A DNA stretch of 64,000 nt. Origin: Alopecurus myosuroides (lineage: Eukaryota > Streptophyta > Magnoliopsida > Poales > Poaceae). Each line of letters begins with the position of its first letter. Position 1 is the first letter of the stretch. A program made the translations under genes and the position numbers. The stretch spans positions 141,960,682 through 142,024,681 of the forward strand of contig CM054062.1 of the NCBI GenBank assembly GCA_028641055.1, in the 5' to 3' direction. Below are positions 33,450 to 47,161 of this stretch, one piece after another. The notes beneath the pieces are model-generated. The model was not told where the DNA came from and made no database searches. It saw only the letters and a program-made list of their open reading frames with translations.

Positions 33450-36400
33450 TGTAACATCCCAAGTCTGAAAAATAGCCTTTAGAATGTTTGCTATCTGTTA
33501 TTTTATGTTTTGCATCATGGCATCATGTTGTTTGCATTTGTTTTGTTTGTTTTCATTTGTTTTCCTTTGTTTTCTATTTGAATTTCAAACCAAAATTCAA
33601 ACCTTTTGTTTCATCCTTGTGATGTTACAATTTCCAAAATGTTATTTCAAATAAAACAACCTTTTTGCTTTCATATCTTTCCATGTTGATCAACTAATAT
33701 AATGGTGCTTCTATTTCAAATAAATAATTCCCAAATTGTTTTCAAACTCAAAATCAATTCAACAACACCTCATGGGAAATTGTAAAATATCAAACCATTC
33801 CAATAATTCTAATCCAACTCATAATAGGGTTCACCCTATTAAATTGTTGGTTTAATCAAGCCATTAATCCACTTAAATAATTCTAAATTCATTTCAAATT
33901 CAAACCAATTCTCAAAATCAGTACCTTTTGAAACCTTAAGTTCACCACCCTAGTTGTAATCTTTAATCACATTAAATTTTAGGGGTAACCCTATTGAAAA
34001 GGCTTGTTTTCCTAATATTAATTAATACTGAAAATTTCATTAATTTGGGTTCAAATCCAAACAGCAATGTAACAGTGTGAAATTTTCAAAAATTCTTTTG
34101 CCAACTGTTAACTTTTGATCTAACATGGTCCACTGAATTTTCTCAGAATTTTTAAAATCCCAAACCTTATCAAATTCATCCCAAATCTGTTTGAGCAAAA
34201 AAAAAATGAAATAGAAAAATAAAAACAGCAAGGAGAGAGAGGAGCAGCAGCCCAATTCTTTTCTCTCCCTCTGGCCCACTCCTTTCTTTTCTTTCCAGCC
34301 CACCAAGCCATGTCGCTGTCACCCTCCTCACGTCATCGTGTACGTTTCCATCTGAACCACAGGATCACCTCCTCCACCATGGATGCCATGCCGTACAGCC
34401 CCAGCTCCCTCCATATAGCTCACCTTCCCCTCCCCTAACCCTAGAGCCTACCCCTTTCCCTAACCCTAGCCCTGCACCGCCGCCATCTCTCCCTCTCTGA
34501 AGATTCCGGCTATCGATGCCCACCTTCTGAACCCTGCAACCAAACCTCCGTCAGAGCCCACTGATTCCCGTCACTCCCCACCTCCATGATCACCGCGAGT
34601 ATGTTCTGTGGCCGGGAATGGACCCGCGGAGCTCCACTCCATCGCCTCGTCTCGTCGCCGTTCGCGGGGAACCGCTGGGGTGGCCGCGCCGTCGCCGGGG
34701 ACGCCACCTCGCCGCTGCTGCCATCGACAGCAGGGCCTCCGCGACAGCAAACCTAGGTGCTCGCCTCCCTCTTCCCTTCCCCTCTCTCCCTGTCCGCATC
34801 CGGCCCGCACCGCACCGCACCGGCCCCGCACGCCACTCGTGCCGCCGCGAGTACCACCGCAGCGATCGCCGGCGTGATCGCTCCGTTCTGCCCCTGTACG
34901 CCACCTGAACCTGCACGGAAGAGGAGATTCAGTTAACACTTCAGTTAACGACTCGCGATACCATATCTTCAGTCCGTGACTGGACCTATCACCAAGCCAC
35001 AGCTTAGCCGCACTGGCTCGGTTCCGTGCGCGCGAGCAATCGATCCCAGGATCGAATCCTGGTCGAGGCGAAACCTCCCACCTTTTTCCTCGTTTTACCC
35101 CGCGTGGCGCCAGGACCCACCGATCAGTGACCGCCACTGCCACCTCACCTTGCGCACGCCTGCGTGGCTGCCACCTGGGCCTGGGCCCGCACGGCAGCGG
35201 CTAGGGGTAGGAAGCAGATCCGTAACAAAAGGATTTCAGCTAATTTTTCCTAAAATCCCTAATTCTTTTTAATAAACAGAATTAACACAAAACTTTAAAA
35301 GTTAATAACTTTTATTCTGTAATTCCAATTAATACAAGTTCTATATGAATTCTGATCCAAATTTCCTACACTTTCCAAATATCCAATTTGTGTACTGTTT
35401 TGAAAACTGAAAATGCATTTAAAATTCAAATTTGAATAATTCAAATGCAATTTGTAATAATTCATAAGTAATTCATACTTTTTCCAAATAAGTCAAATAA
35501 AATATGTTTTTCACACCATTTTGAATAAACTATTCAAATATAAATTTTGTTTCTTGTTTGAATAATTTAAATTGCCTAAACAATTTAAAACTTGTTTAAT
35601 TCAATTAAAACTTGTTTAATATTGTTTAATTCATAATTGAATAATCCTAAGTCCAATTTCAAATTGTGAAACATGTAATCCAACCAAAATTTGATGATCT
35701 ATTCAAATATCAACTTTGTTATCTATTTTGAACAATTTAACTTGATGAAAACAATAATTGTTTGTGTGACATGTCTAGGTAACCAAAACTTTCCAAAATT
35801 AACAAATCATTTTCCAAACTTGTTTTATTCCTTTTCCTTTGCATCTATCATTGTTATTTTGTTGTTATCTTGTCATCATCATCATGCAAGCATCATGTTA
35901 ACCACTTACACTTGTTAATCAAATGTAGATCATTGCTTCCACCTTAACCATTTGCATCCATATGCAATTCACATTGCATAGGGGTCCAATTAAATTGTGT
36001 TATCTTGTCAAGTAGGTTACTTTGATGCATCTATTAACATGACATGCATCATCCCATGTTTGTGCAACTATGCCATTATATTGATTGTTTATCTTTCTGC
36101 AATGTTTGTTTGCTTCTTCCCGGATATACGACGACGTTGAGACCGACGATACTTACGACATCCCTTCTAAGGATTTAGCTCAGTACCAGGCTACTGGGTT
36201 TTGCAGGCAAGTTATCACTCACATGAACCATCGTGTTCCTTTCAACATTGGTTACCGATACTTTCCGTTGTCTATTTCTGCTAGCCTTAGTAGTAGTTGT
36301 TTCTGTTGCGAACCTATCACATGATACCCTGAACCCTGATATTGCCTCACCTCCATACCTATAACCTTTGTTTGAGCCCGTGTCTTACTAGCATGCTTAG

Positions 36401-37971
36401 GTTGTTTTGCTCGAGTCTGTTACCCGTTACTTTCTGTTACTATTTCATTATGTTCTGGGGGCTCGATGTTTAATCAATCAATCAATCATGCTAGTGTTAC
36501 TATTAATAATAAACTTGATGATAAGGCACCGGCAGGAGGCCCATGAGAGGTTTTGAAGCCTGCTAGTGTCGACCCTAATAGGAAAAGGGTCTTGTCTACT
36601 GATCCATGATGAGCGCACTACCCGCATTTGGGAAGCGAGTATGGGCGCCCCCCTCAACTTGACCTGATTCGCATCTCGTCCAAATCGCCTCATTTAGTTC
36701 GTGTGTTCTATTTGCCGCATGCATGTTTTTGCGAGCCCAGGCCAGGGTGGAACTTTTGTAGTCGGCATATAGGGGGACACGGTCTTAGAGTGCTATGATG
36801 GTCCATTTTCTTCTGGGCTTGATTAGCCGTGCGCCCAAGGTTCTTTGGGCTTGATGCGAAGAATGGTTGGTTGTGTAGAGTACCTCGCTTGGTGGGTTTG
36901 ATTCCCGTCTGGCGGGTTATTCTTGAGTGTACGGCCAAATTGGTGCAACCCTGCAGGGATAATCTTCTCGAGAAGCCGTGTTTTCCGCGGTTATGGATTA
37001 CTTGGTGAAAGTACTGGCTAACAAGTACTCAGGACAACTTAAACATAATGATCAAACATGCTACACCCCATGATTAATAACTTGACTAGTAATAGGCTTA
37101 TTGACACAATAATTTGAACCATCATTATTACAACTGTGTGAGTTATCCTCGGATTGCTTCTTTGGATAAGGGGCGAGATCCAGGATGGGTTTGTTTGAAG
37201 TTATCTTTCAGTTGGTTACCATCCTCGATCTTATCTCCTTTCTGTTAGCCGGAAGTGGTAGAATCTCTGTAGTTGGTTAGCGCAGCCAGTTGCAGCATCT
37301 TTTATATCCCTTTCCTTCCGTTGAACCCAAAGCATCTGTGCTTGGTGTTGACGGGTTACACTTTGGTGAATTGTGAGTCTTGCTTGCCAGTACGTTTATG
37401 TACTGACCCCTTTTGGGGCTGTGGTTTACGCAGACGACGTTTCCGAGGATCTACATGGTGGCAACTACGTGAAGTTGGACGAGACTGCTGACGAGTAGAT
37501 AGCGGACCCGGGCAGGATCCGAGACTTCGTGGATGGGCTCCGTCTTTTCGTTTCCGGCCTCTTAGGCCTATTTGGTTCTTGTCTGTACTCAGACATGTTG
37601 AATGCTTCCGCTGTATTGTAATGATGTATTGTTGGGGCATGTGCCCTCTGAATGACTGTATTTGCTATCTCTGCTCTAATGAGAGCCATTGGCAACTTAT
37701 TTCAATCTTTTGTGTCGTAGAGATCTGTTGTGATATCACTTGTTAAACGCCGTTGACGTACCATGTGTGTATGGTTTGAAGTACGTCGACGGAAGTGCCT
37801 TTGATCTCTAGTGGATAGTTTACATCGGCGATGGAATAGCAGGGCTTGAGTTGTCGCGCATAAGCGCAGGCCTACCAGGAAGCTGGGACGTGGGAGCAGT
37901 TATGCCCCATAATCCAAGCATCTGCTATCCAGTTCGTACGGTGAGTATCCCCTAGAAATCAGGGTGCGACA
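33450..37971 (+). repeat. Element Y 5' LTR (4.52 kb)
   Basis: It starts TGTAACATCCCAAGTCTG and ends CAGGGTGCGACA. The middle is GC-rich (34320-35230) with a TATA-like CCATATAGCTC at 34412-34422 and telobox-like CCCTAACCCTAG just after it. Frames in this part (such as 34571-35143) are not genes. The last 1.9 kb is similar to X's LTR tail. Confidence 0.9.
35005..35087 (+). other. tRNA-like Pol III module inside Y's LTR
   Basis: TAGCCGCACTGG (A-box-like) is followed about 32 bp later by AGGATCGAATCCTGG (B-box-like, 35048-35062) and TTTTT at 35083-35087. It occupies the same place as the module in X although the sequences differ widely. The second copy in Y's 3' LTR is at 40567-40649. Confidence 0.4.
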
Positions 37972-37973
37972 AA

Positions 37974-37985
37974 TGGTATCAGAGC
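37974..37985 (+). other. Element Y primer-binding site (initiator Met tRNA)
   Basis: TGGTATCAGAGC follows the LTR end GCGACA by two bases. Confidence 0.9.
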
Positions 37986-39011
37986 CTGTCTGCCTGTAGG
38001 ATCCCTTTTTACTGGTCGCAGTTGAGTCTAGAAACTATTTTGTAGCTATATAGGAAAAATGAAACGTGAGAGTAGGAATTCTGTTCTTTTTCTTCTTTCC
38101 CCACCCTCCCACCCTTTTCTGGTAAGGAAGTGCAACGTTGATTTTTCCCTTCTCATCTAAACTTTCAAGTTAGGATTTCACGAATTCTGGTTTCTCTAGG
38201 ATGGTTATATCTACTAGACCATAGGAATGGAGGTGGTTGTGACATGATTTATCATGTTGCCTACTCATGATTGAGAACGGGGGCGTGTAAGCCCCGGAAG
38301 CGGATCCTCTATTCCTTAAGCAGTAGATATTGATCCTTTAGAAGCCCGGATGGGGTTTCTGTAGTACCTCAGGAGTTTTGTTCTCGTTTTCCCCGATGTT
38401 GATATCCTGTTCTTCTCAACATCCTTTTCGTCCGTTGAAATCTTGTTGTTGTTTTCCACTTCAAATCTTCTACCGGCGTCTAATCAAAACTTCCTCGTAA
38501 ACTCTTGTCCAGCTAAGGTGCTATTTGATACCGGAGCATCACATTCCTTTGTGTCAACAATATTTTCCACAATATACAACCCAATTCTGGTTCAACTAAG
38601 CAATCAAATCTCTGTTCACTCTCCGGAATCTCAAATGTTGACTTCCAACATAAGTAAGAACAATCCAATTCTAATGGGAGGCCACATATTCCTCGTTACT
38701 CTCATGTTGATGATTCTGACATTGATGATTATTCTTGGTGTTGCATTGATGTCAATAACTCTGTTCCACCATTTTAGCCACATAATCTATTCTCCAAATG
38801 AATCAAATTCTATCCAGCTATACACCCTTGGTGCAAAATCTCTCCCCTTTACTTGAAATGTTCCGGTGGTTTGCAAATTCCCTGATGTCTATCCACTGTG
38901 CACGATGTGTTTCACGTGTCACAGCTCAAGAGGATCTTCCCAAGAAGTATCCGGACCTTTTCTTTTCTCAGTAGGAATCTCGGGGCGCGATTCCTTCAAG
39001 GGGGGGCGTTT
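37986..39011 (+). pseudogene. Element Y collapsed gag/protease/pol remnant
   Basis: The 5' part holds a relic of an upstream coding start (38200-38360) absent from X. The frame at 38443-38856 contains an aspartic-protease core with an intact DTGAS (38527-38541, context FDTGASHSFVS) but no second half. It then jumps to a short end-of-pol (chromodomain-like) piece near 38900-38950 and a polypurine tract (GGGGGGCG) before 39012. RT, RNase H and integrase are missing. Confidence 0.65.
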
Positions 39012-42000
39012 TGTAACATCCCAAGTCTGAAAAATAGCCTTTAGAATGTTTGCTATCTGTTATTTTATGTTTTGCATCATGGCATCATGTTGTTTGCATT
39101 TGTTTTGTTTGTTTTCATTTGTTTTCCTTTGTTTTCTATTTGAATTTCAAACCAAAATTCAAACCTTTTGTTTCATCCTTGTGATGTTACAATTTCCAAA
39201 ATGTTATTTCAAATAAAACAACCTTTTTGCTTTCATATCTTTCCATGTTGATCAACTAATATAATGGTGCTTCTATTTCAAATAAATAATTCCCAAATTG
39301 TTTTCAAACTCAAAATCAATTCAACAACACCTCATGGGAAATTGTAAAATATCAAACCATTCCAATAATTCTAATCCAACTCATAATAGGGTTCACCCTA
39401 TTAAATTGTTGGTTTAATCAAGCCATTAATCCACTTAAATAATTCTAAATTCATTTCAAATTCAAACCAATTCTCAAAATCAGTACCTTTTGAAACCTTA
39501 AGTTCACCACCCTAGTTGTAATCTTTAATCACATTAAATTTTAGGGGTAACCCTATTGAAAAGGCTTGTTTTCCTAATATTAATTAATACTGAAAATTTC
39601 ATTAATTTGGGTTCAAATCCAAACAGCAATGTAACAGTGTGAAATTTTCAAAAATTCTTTTGCCAACTGTTAACTTTTGATCTAACATGGTCCACTGAAT
39701 TTTCTCAGAATTTTTAAAATCCCAAACCTTATCAAATTCATCCCAAATCTGTTTGAGCAAAAAAAAAATGAAATAGAAAAATAAAAACAGCAAGGAGAGA
39801 GAGGAGCAGCAGCCCAATTCTTTTCTCTCCCTCTGGCCCACTCCTTTCTTTTCTTTCCAGCCCACCAAGCCATGTCGCTGTCACCCTCCTCACGTCATCG
39901 TGTACGTTTCCATCTGAACCACAGGATCACCTCCTCCACCATGGATGCCATGCCGTACAGCCCCAGCTCCCTCCATATAGCTCACCTTCCCCTCCCCTAA
40001 CCCTAGAGCCTACCCCTTTCCCTAACCCTAGCCCTGCACCGCCGCCATCTCTCCCTCTCTGAAGATTCCGGCTATCGATGCCCACCTTCTGAACCCTGCA
40101 ACCAAACCTCCGTCAGAGCCCACTGATTCCCGTCACTCCCCACCTCCATGATCACCGCGAGTATGTTCTGTGGCCGGGAATGGACCCGCGGAGCTCCACT
40201 CCATCGCCTCGTCTCGTCGCCGTTCGCGGGGAACCGCTGGGGTGGCCGCGCCGTCGCCGGGGACGCCACCTCGCCGCTGCTGCCATCGACAGCAGGGCCT
40301 CCGCGACAGCAAACCTAGGTGCTCGCCTCCCTCTTCCCTTCCCCTCTCTCCCTGTCCGCATCCGGCCCGCACCGCACCGCACCGGCCCCGCACGCCACTC
40401 GTGCCGCCGCGAGTACCACCGCAGCGATCGCCGGCGTGATCGCTCCGTTCTGCCCCTGTACGCCACCTGAACCTGCACGGAAGAGGAGATTCAGTTAACA
40501 CTTCAGTTAACGACTCGCGATACCATATCTTCAGTCCGTGACTGAACCTATCACCAAGCCACAGCTTAGCCGCACTGGCTCGGTTCCGTGCGCGCGAGCA
40601 ATCGATCCCAGGATCGAATCCTGGTCGAGGCGAAACCTCCCACCTTTTTCCTCGTTTTACCCCGCGTGGCGCCAGGACCCACCGATCAGTGACCGCCACT
40701 GCCACCTCACCTTGCGCACGCCTGCGTGGCTGCCACCTGGGCCTGGGCCCGCACGGCAGCGGCTAGGGGTAGGAAGCAGATCCGTAACAAAAGGATTTCA
40801 GCTAATTTTTCCTAAAATCCCTAATTCTTTTTAATAAACAGAATTAACACAAAACTTTAAAAGTTAATAACTTTTATTCTGTAATTCCAATTAATACAAG
40901 TTCTATATGAATTCTGATCCAAATTTCCTACACTTTCCAAATATCCAATTTGTGTACTGTTTTGAAAACTGAAAATGCATTTAAAATTCAAATTTGAATA
41001 ATTCAAATGCAATTTGTAATAATTCATAAGTAATTCATACTTTTTCCAAATAAGTCAAATAAAATATGTTTTTCACACCATTTTGAATAAACTATTCAAA
41101 TATAAATTTTGTTTCTTGTTTGAATAATTTAAATTGCCTAAACAATTTAAAACTTGTTTAATTCAATTAAAACTTGTTTAATATTGTTTAATTCATAATT
41201 GAATAATCCTAAGTCCAATTTCAAATTGTGAAACATGTAATCCAACCAAAATTTGATGATCTATTCAAATATCAACTTTGTTATCTATTTTGAACAATTT
41301 AACTTGATGAAAACAATAATTGTTTGTGTGACATGTCTAGGTAACCAAAACTTTCCAAAATTAACAAATCATTTTCCAAACTTGTTTTATTCCTTTTCCT
41401 TTGCATCTATCATTGTTATTTTGTTGTTATCTTGTCATCATCATCATGCAAGCATCATGTTAACCACTTACACTTGTTAATCAAATGTAGATCATTGCTT
41501 CCACCTTAACCATTTGCATCCATATGCAATTCACATTGCATAGGGGTCCAATTAAATTGTGTTATCTTGTCAAGTAGGTTACTTTGATGCATCTATTAAC
41601 ATGACATGCATCATCCCATGTTTGTGCAACTATGCCATTATATTGATTGTTTATCTTTCTGCAATGTTTGTTTGCTTCTTCCCGGATATACGACGACGTT
41701 GAGACCGACGATACTTACGACATCCCTTCTAAGGATTTAGCTCAGTACCAGGCTACTGGGTTTTGCAGGCAAGTTATCACTCACATGAACCATCGTGTTC
41801 CTTTCAACATTGGTTACCGATACTTTCCGTTGTCTATTTCTGCTAGCCTTAGTAGTAGTTGTTTCTGTTGCGAACCTATCACATGATACCCTGAACCCTG
41901 ATATTGCCTCACCTCCATACCTATAACCTTTGTTTGAGCCCGTGTCTTACTAGCATGCTTAGGTTGTTTTGCTCGAGTCTGTTACCCGTTACTTTCTGTT

Positions 42001-43533
42001 ACTATTTCATTATGTTCTGGGGGCTCGATGTTTAATCAATCAATCAATCATGCTAGTGTTACTATTAATAATAAACTTGATGATAAGGCACCGGCAGGAG
42101 GCCCATGAGAGGTTTTGAAGCCTGCTAGTGTCGACCCTAATAGGAAAAGGGTCTTGTCTACTGATCCATGATGAGCGCACTACCCGCATTTGGGAAGCGA
42201 GTATGGGCGCCCCCCTCAACTTGACCTGATTCGCATCTCGTCCAAATCGCCTCATTTAGTTCGTGTGTTCTATTTGCCGCATGCATGTTTTTGCGAGCCC
42301 AGGCCAGGGTGGAACTTTTGTAGTCGGCATATAGGGGGACACGGTCTTAGAGTGCTATGATGGTCCATTTTCTTCTGGGCTTGATTAGCCGTGCGCCCAA
42401 GGTTCTTTGGGCTTGATGCGAAGAATGGTTGGTTGTGTAGAGTACCTCGCTTGGTGGGTTTGATTCCCGTCTGGCGGGTTATTCTTGAGTGTACGGCCAA
42501 ATTGGTGCAACCCTGCAGGGATAATCTTCTCGAGAAGCCGTGTTTTCCGCGGTTATGGATTACTTGGTGAAAGTACTGGCTAACAAGTACTCAGGACAAC
42601 TTAAACATAATGATCAAACATGCTACACCCCATGATTAATAACTTGACTAGTAATAGGCTTATTGACACAATAATTTGAACCATCATTATTACAACTGTG
42701 TGAGTTATCCTCGGATTGCTTCTTTGGATAAGGGGCGAGATCCAGGATGGGTTTGTTTGAAGTTATCTTTCAGTTGGTTACCATCCTCGATCTTATCTCC
42801 TTTCTGTTAGCCGGAAGTGGTAGAATCTCTGTAGTTGGTTAGCGCAGCCAGTTGCAGCATCTTTTATATCCCTTTCCTTCCGTTGAACCCAAAGCATCTG
42901 TGCTTGGTGTTGACGGGTTACACTTTGGTGAATTGTGAGTCTTGCTTGCCAGTACGTTTATGTACTGACCCCTTTTGGGGCTGTGGTTTACGCAGACGAC
43001 GTTTCCGAGGATCTACATGGTGGCAACTACGTGAAGTTGGACGAGACTGCTGACGAGTAGATAGCGGACCCGGGCAGGATCCGAGACTTCGTGGATGGGC
43101 TCCGTCTTTTCGTTTCCGGCCTCTTAGGCCTATTTGGTTCTTGTCTGTACTCAGACATGTTGAATGCTTCCGCTGTATTGTAATGATGTATTGTTGGGGC
43201 ATGTGCCCTCTGAATGACTGTATTTGCTATCTCTGCTCTAATGAGAGCCATTGGCAACTTATTTCAATCTTTTGTGTCGTAGAGATCTGTTGTGATATCA
43301 CTTGTTAAACGCCGTTGACGTACCATGTGTGTATGGTTTGAAGTACGTCGACGGAAGTGCCTTTGATCTCTAGTGGATAGTTTACATCGGCGATGGAATA
43401 GCAGGGCTTGAGTTGTCGCGCATAAGCGCAGGCCTACCAGGAAGCTGGGACGTGGGAGCAGTTATGCCCCATAATCCAAGCATCTGCTATCCAGTTCGTA
43501 CGGTGAGTATCCCCTAGAAATCAGGGTGCGACA
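39012..43533 (+). repeat. Element Y 3' LTR
   Basis: It matches 33450-37971 in length and, so far as I can see, in all but one base. It ends GGGTGCGACA before the GAACA duplication. Confidence 0.9.
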
Positions 43534-43538
43534 GAACA

Positions 43539-46500
43539 GGCACACCACCGTGCGATCGTTTTCCCCCTCTCTAGATGGCTTGCCGTACGAGCTCGCGGCC
43601 CTATATCTACCTACCCTCTACCCTAGACCCCCTAACCTAGCTAGTTCCTTCCGCCGCGCCGCCAAGTTCTCCTTCCTCCCTCCCCGATCAGCCCCTGTTC
43701 TGAACCTGCAACCACCAACACCACCGTATCTCCGCCGTCAGACTTTGCTCCACCCCGACCACCACCGTCACCTCGTGGAGGCACCGTGGACGGGAATGGA
43801 GTCGTGGCGACTCCGTTCATCCCCTCGTCTACTCGGATGGCGCTGGAAGCATCCCTGGTGGCCGCGCCGTCGCGAGTTGGTCGCCGCTGGCCACTGCTGT
43901 TTTCTGTCGGGGTCGTCTGCATCCGCGGTCGCCTGCCCCTCCTCGCCTCCCTCGCTCGGTGAGCGCTACCCTCCTCCCTCATCTCCTTTCCCTCCTTTCC
44001 CCCTGCAATCTCCCGTCTCACCACACCCCAGTGCACAGCAGCAGCGCCGGCAGGCGATCGTCGCTGCCTCCGCGTCGTCAGGCAAGCGTTTGATCGGTCT
44101 GTTCCGTCAGGATTCAGATAGCAGGTGTTCTAAAAGTTCAGTTAACCTTGCCAAGTTCAGTATTTCTTCTGTCAGTCCCTCTTCGTATCACAACCACACA
44201 TCCAGCCCACTGGCTAGCGCCGTTTCCGCACGCTGTGAGGCGCGGGTTCGAGCCCAGGGAAAGCCTCCCCTTTTATTCCTTTTTTTCCGCGCGCAGGGTG
44301 GTGACCCCACCCGTCATCGACCCTGGCAGCACGCACACCCACCACGCGGGTGCCAGCAGGGCAATGACCCCACGGGTCAGTGGCCCAGTGCCAAGCTGCA
44401 CTGCGTGACAGAAACCCTAGGGGCTAGTTTGAACTCTCTGTTTTCTTTTAAGTCCTCAGAAAATAACAGTTTGGTCCTCCCTTTTAATTTGTTAATAACT
44501 TACAAAATATAACTCCAATAAAATAAAGTTATATATGTTTATTGCTCCAATTTTCCTAATCTTTCCAAATATCCAATTTGTGTACTGTTTTGGAAACTTC
44601 AAATGTATTTAAAATTCAAACTTAAATATTTCAAATGCTAATTTCTAAAATCCATAACTAATTATTTATTAATCCAATAAATGCAAATAAAATATGTTTT
44701 CCATACCATTTTGAATAACCTATTCAAATATAATTTTTGTTTTCTGTTTTGCATAATTAAAATTGCCTAAACAATTCAAATCTTGTTTAAATTCAATTAA
44801 AAATTGTTTAATATTGTTTAATTCATAATTAAATAATCCTAACTCCTATCTCAACACGTGAAACATGTAATCCAACTAAAATTTGATGTTCTTTTCGAAT
44901 ATAAACTTTGTTATTTGTTTTGCACACTTTAACTTGGTGAAAACAACAATTACTTGTGTGGCAAGTTTAAGTAACCAAACTTCCAAACTTAATCAATGAT
45001 TTCCAAAACTTGTTCCAATCCTTTTTCACTTGCATCTATCATTGTTATTTGTTGTTATTTTGTGTTATCATCATGCATGCATCATGCTAACAACTATCAC
45101 ATAATAATTAATTGTAAATCATTTGTTTCCACTTATTTCAATGGATCTTTTCCATATGCAATCCAATTGCATATGGGTCCAATTAAATTGTGTTATCTTG
45201 TCAAGTATTTTATTCTGATGCATCTATTAACATGACATGCATCATCCCATGTTTGTGCACCTATGCCATGATATTGATTGTTTATCTTTCTGCATTGTTT
45301 GTTTTCTTCTTCTCGGATATACGACGATGTTGAGACCGACGATACTTACGACACCCCTTCTAAGGAGTTAGCTCAGTACCAGGCTACTGGGTTTGCAGGC
45401 AAATTATCACTCACATGAACCACTGTGTTCCTTTCAACATTGGTTACCGATACTTTCCGTTGTTCTTTTCTGCTAGCCTTAGTAGTAGTTGTTCTGTTAC
45501 GAACCTATCACATGAATCCCTTAAACCTGATATTGCCTCATCTCCCTTCCTACAACCCATTGTTTGAGCCAGTGTCTTACTAGCATGCTTAGGTTGTTTT
45601 GCTCGAGTCTGTTACCCGTTACTTTCAGTTACTATATTGTTATTATGTTCTGGGGGCTCGATGTTTAATCAATCAATCATGCTAATGTTACTATTAATAA
45701 TAAATTTGATGATAAGGCACCGGCAGGAGGCCCATGAGAGGTTTTGTAGCCTGCTAGTGTCGACCCTAATAGGAAAAGGGTCTTGTCTACTGATCCATGA
45801 TGAGCGCACTAACCGCATGTGGGAAGCGAGTATGGGCGCCCCCCTCAACTTGACCTGATTCGCATCTCGTCCAAATCGCCTCATTTAGTTCGTGTTTTCC
45901 ATTTGCCGCATGCATGTTTTTACGAGCCCAGGCCAGGGTGGAAGTTTCGTAGTCGACATATAGGGGGACACGTTCTTAGAGTGCTATGAGGGTCCATTTT
46001 CTTCTGGGCTCGATTAGCCGTGCGCCCAAGGTGCTTTGGGCTTGATGCGAAGAATGGTTGGTTGTGTAGAGTACCCCGCTTGGTGGGAGGCATCCCATCT
46101 GGCGGGTTATTCTTGCGTGTACGGCCAAATTGGTGCAACCCTGCAGGGATAATCTTCTCGAGAAGCCGTGTTTTCCGCGGTTATGGATTACTTGGTGAAA
46201 GTACTGGCTAACAAGTACTCAGGACAACTTAAACCTAATGGCTAACAACTTTACACCCAATGATTAATAACTTGACTAGTAATAGGCTTATTGACACAAT
46301 AATTTGAACCATCATTATTTCAACTGTGTGAGTTATCCTCGGATTGCTTCTTTGGATAAGGGGCGAGATCCAGGATGGGTTTGTTTGCAGTTATCTTTCA
46401 GTTGGTTACAATCCTCGATCTTATCTCCTTTCTGTTAGCCGGAAGTGGTAGAATCTCTGTAGTTGGTTAGCGCAGCCAGTTGCAGCATCTTTTATATCCC

Positions 46501-47161
46501 CTCTCTTCCGTTGAACCCAAGGCATCTGTGCCTGGTGTTGACGGGCTACACTTTGGTGAATTGTGAGTCTTGCTTGCCAATACGTTTATGTACTGACCCC
46601 TTTGGGGCTGTGGTTTCTGCAGACCTACGTTTCCGAGGATCTACATGGTGGCTACTACGTGGAGTATGACGAGACTGCTGGCGAGTAGATAGCGGACCCG
46701 GGCAGGATCCGAGACTTCGTGGATGGGCTCCGTCTGTTTGTTTCCGGCCTCTTAGGCCTATTTGGTTCTTGTCTGTACTCAGACATGTTGAATGCTTCCG
46801 CTGTGATGTAATGATGAATTGTTGGGGCATGTGCCCTCTGAATGATTGTATTTGTTATCTCTGCTCTAATGAGAGCCATTTGCAAGTTATTTCAATCTTT
46901 TGTGTCGTAGAGATCTGTTGTGATATCAGTTGTTCAACGACGTTGACGTACCATGTGTGTATGGTTTGAAGTACGTCGACGAAAGTGCCTTTGTTCTCTA
47001 GTGGATAGTTTACATCGACGATGGAATAGCAGGGCTTGTGTTGTCGCGCATAAGCGCAGGCCTACCAGGAAGCTGGGACGTGGGAGCAGTTATGCCCCAT
47101 AATCCAAGCATCTGCTATCCAGTTCGTACGGTGAGTATCCCCTAGAAGCCAGGGTGCGACA
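43539..47161 (+). repeat. Element X 3' LTR, part 2 (after Y)
   Basis: It resumes with GGCACACCACCGTGCG and ends AGGGTGCGACA at 47161, followed by CTCTA. The sequence parallels 28142-31764. The 328-codon frame at 43526-44512 is the counterpart of the non-genic frame in the 5' LTR. Confidence 0.85.

Larger units (their letters stand above)
33450..43533 (+). mobile_element. Element Y: young giant-LTR Tekay/Del-like element nested in X
   Basis: The 5' LTR is 33450-37971, the internal region 37972-39011 (1040 bp) and the 3' LTR 39012-43533. Each LTR is exactly 4522 bp, and I noticed one difference (G at 34983, A at 40545). Perfect GAACA duplications flank it. The internal region has the same collapse as X, so the element must be moved by proteins from a related autonomous copy. 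Y belongs to the same family as X but a different subfamily. Confidence 0.9.
27383..47161 (+). mobile_element. Element X: giant-LTR, collapsed-internal Tekay/Del-like element (contains Y)
   Basis: The 5' LTR is 27383-31764 (4382 bp), the internal region 31765-32694 (930 bp), and the 3' LTR is split by element Y into 32695-33449 and 43539-47161 (together 4378 bp). CTCTA duplications flank it. The primer site is of initiator-Met type. The internal region keeps only scraps of protease and pol, so X cannot move on its own. By eye I count about 25 or more substitutions between the LTRs (roughly 0.6 %), implying an insertion a few hundred thousand years old at a rate of 1.3e-8 per site per year. 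Confidence 0.85.

Noticed and set aside
34425..34475. Possible interstitial telomere repeat (CCCTAACCCTAG phrases)
   Set aside because: Only two or three imperfect units occur. They look like telobox motifs common in plant promoters and leaders, not a telomeric array.
34571..35143. 190-codon minus frame in Y's LTR (and copy at 40133-40705)
   Set aside because: It has Arg/Gly-rich composition without a domain, is antisense to the LTR promoter, and overlaps frames on the other strand. Its conservation between copies only reflects near-identical LTRs.
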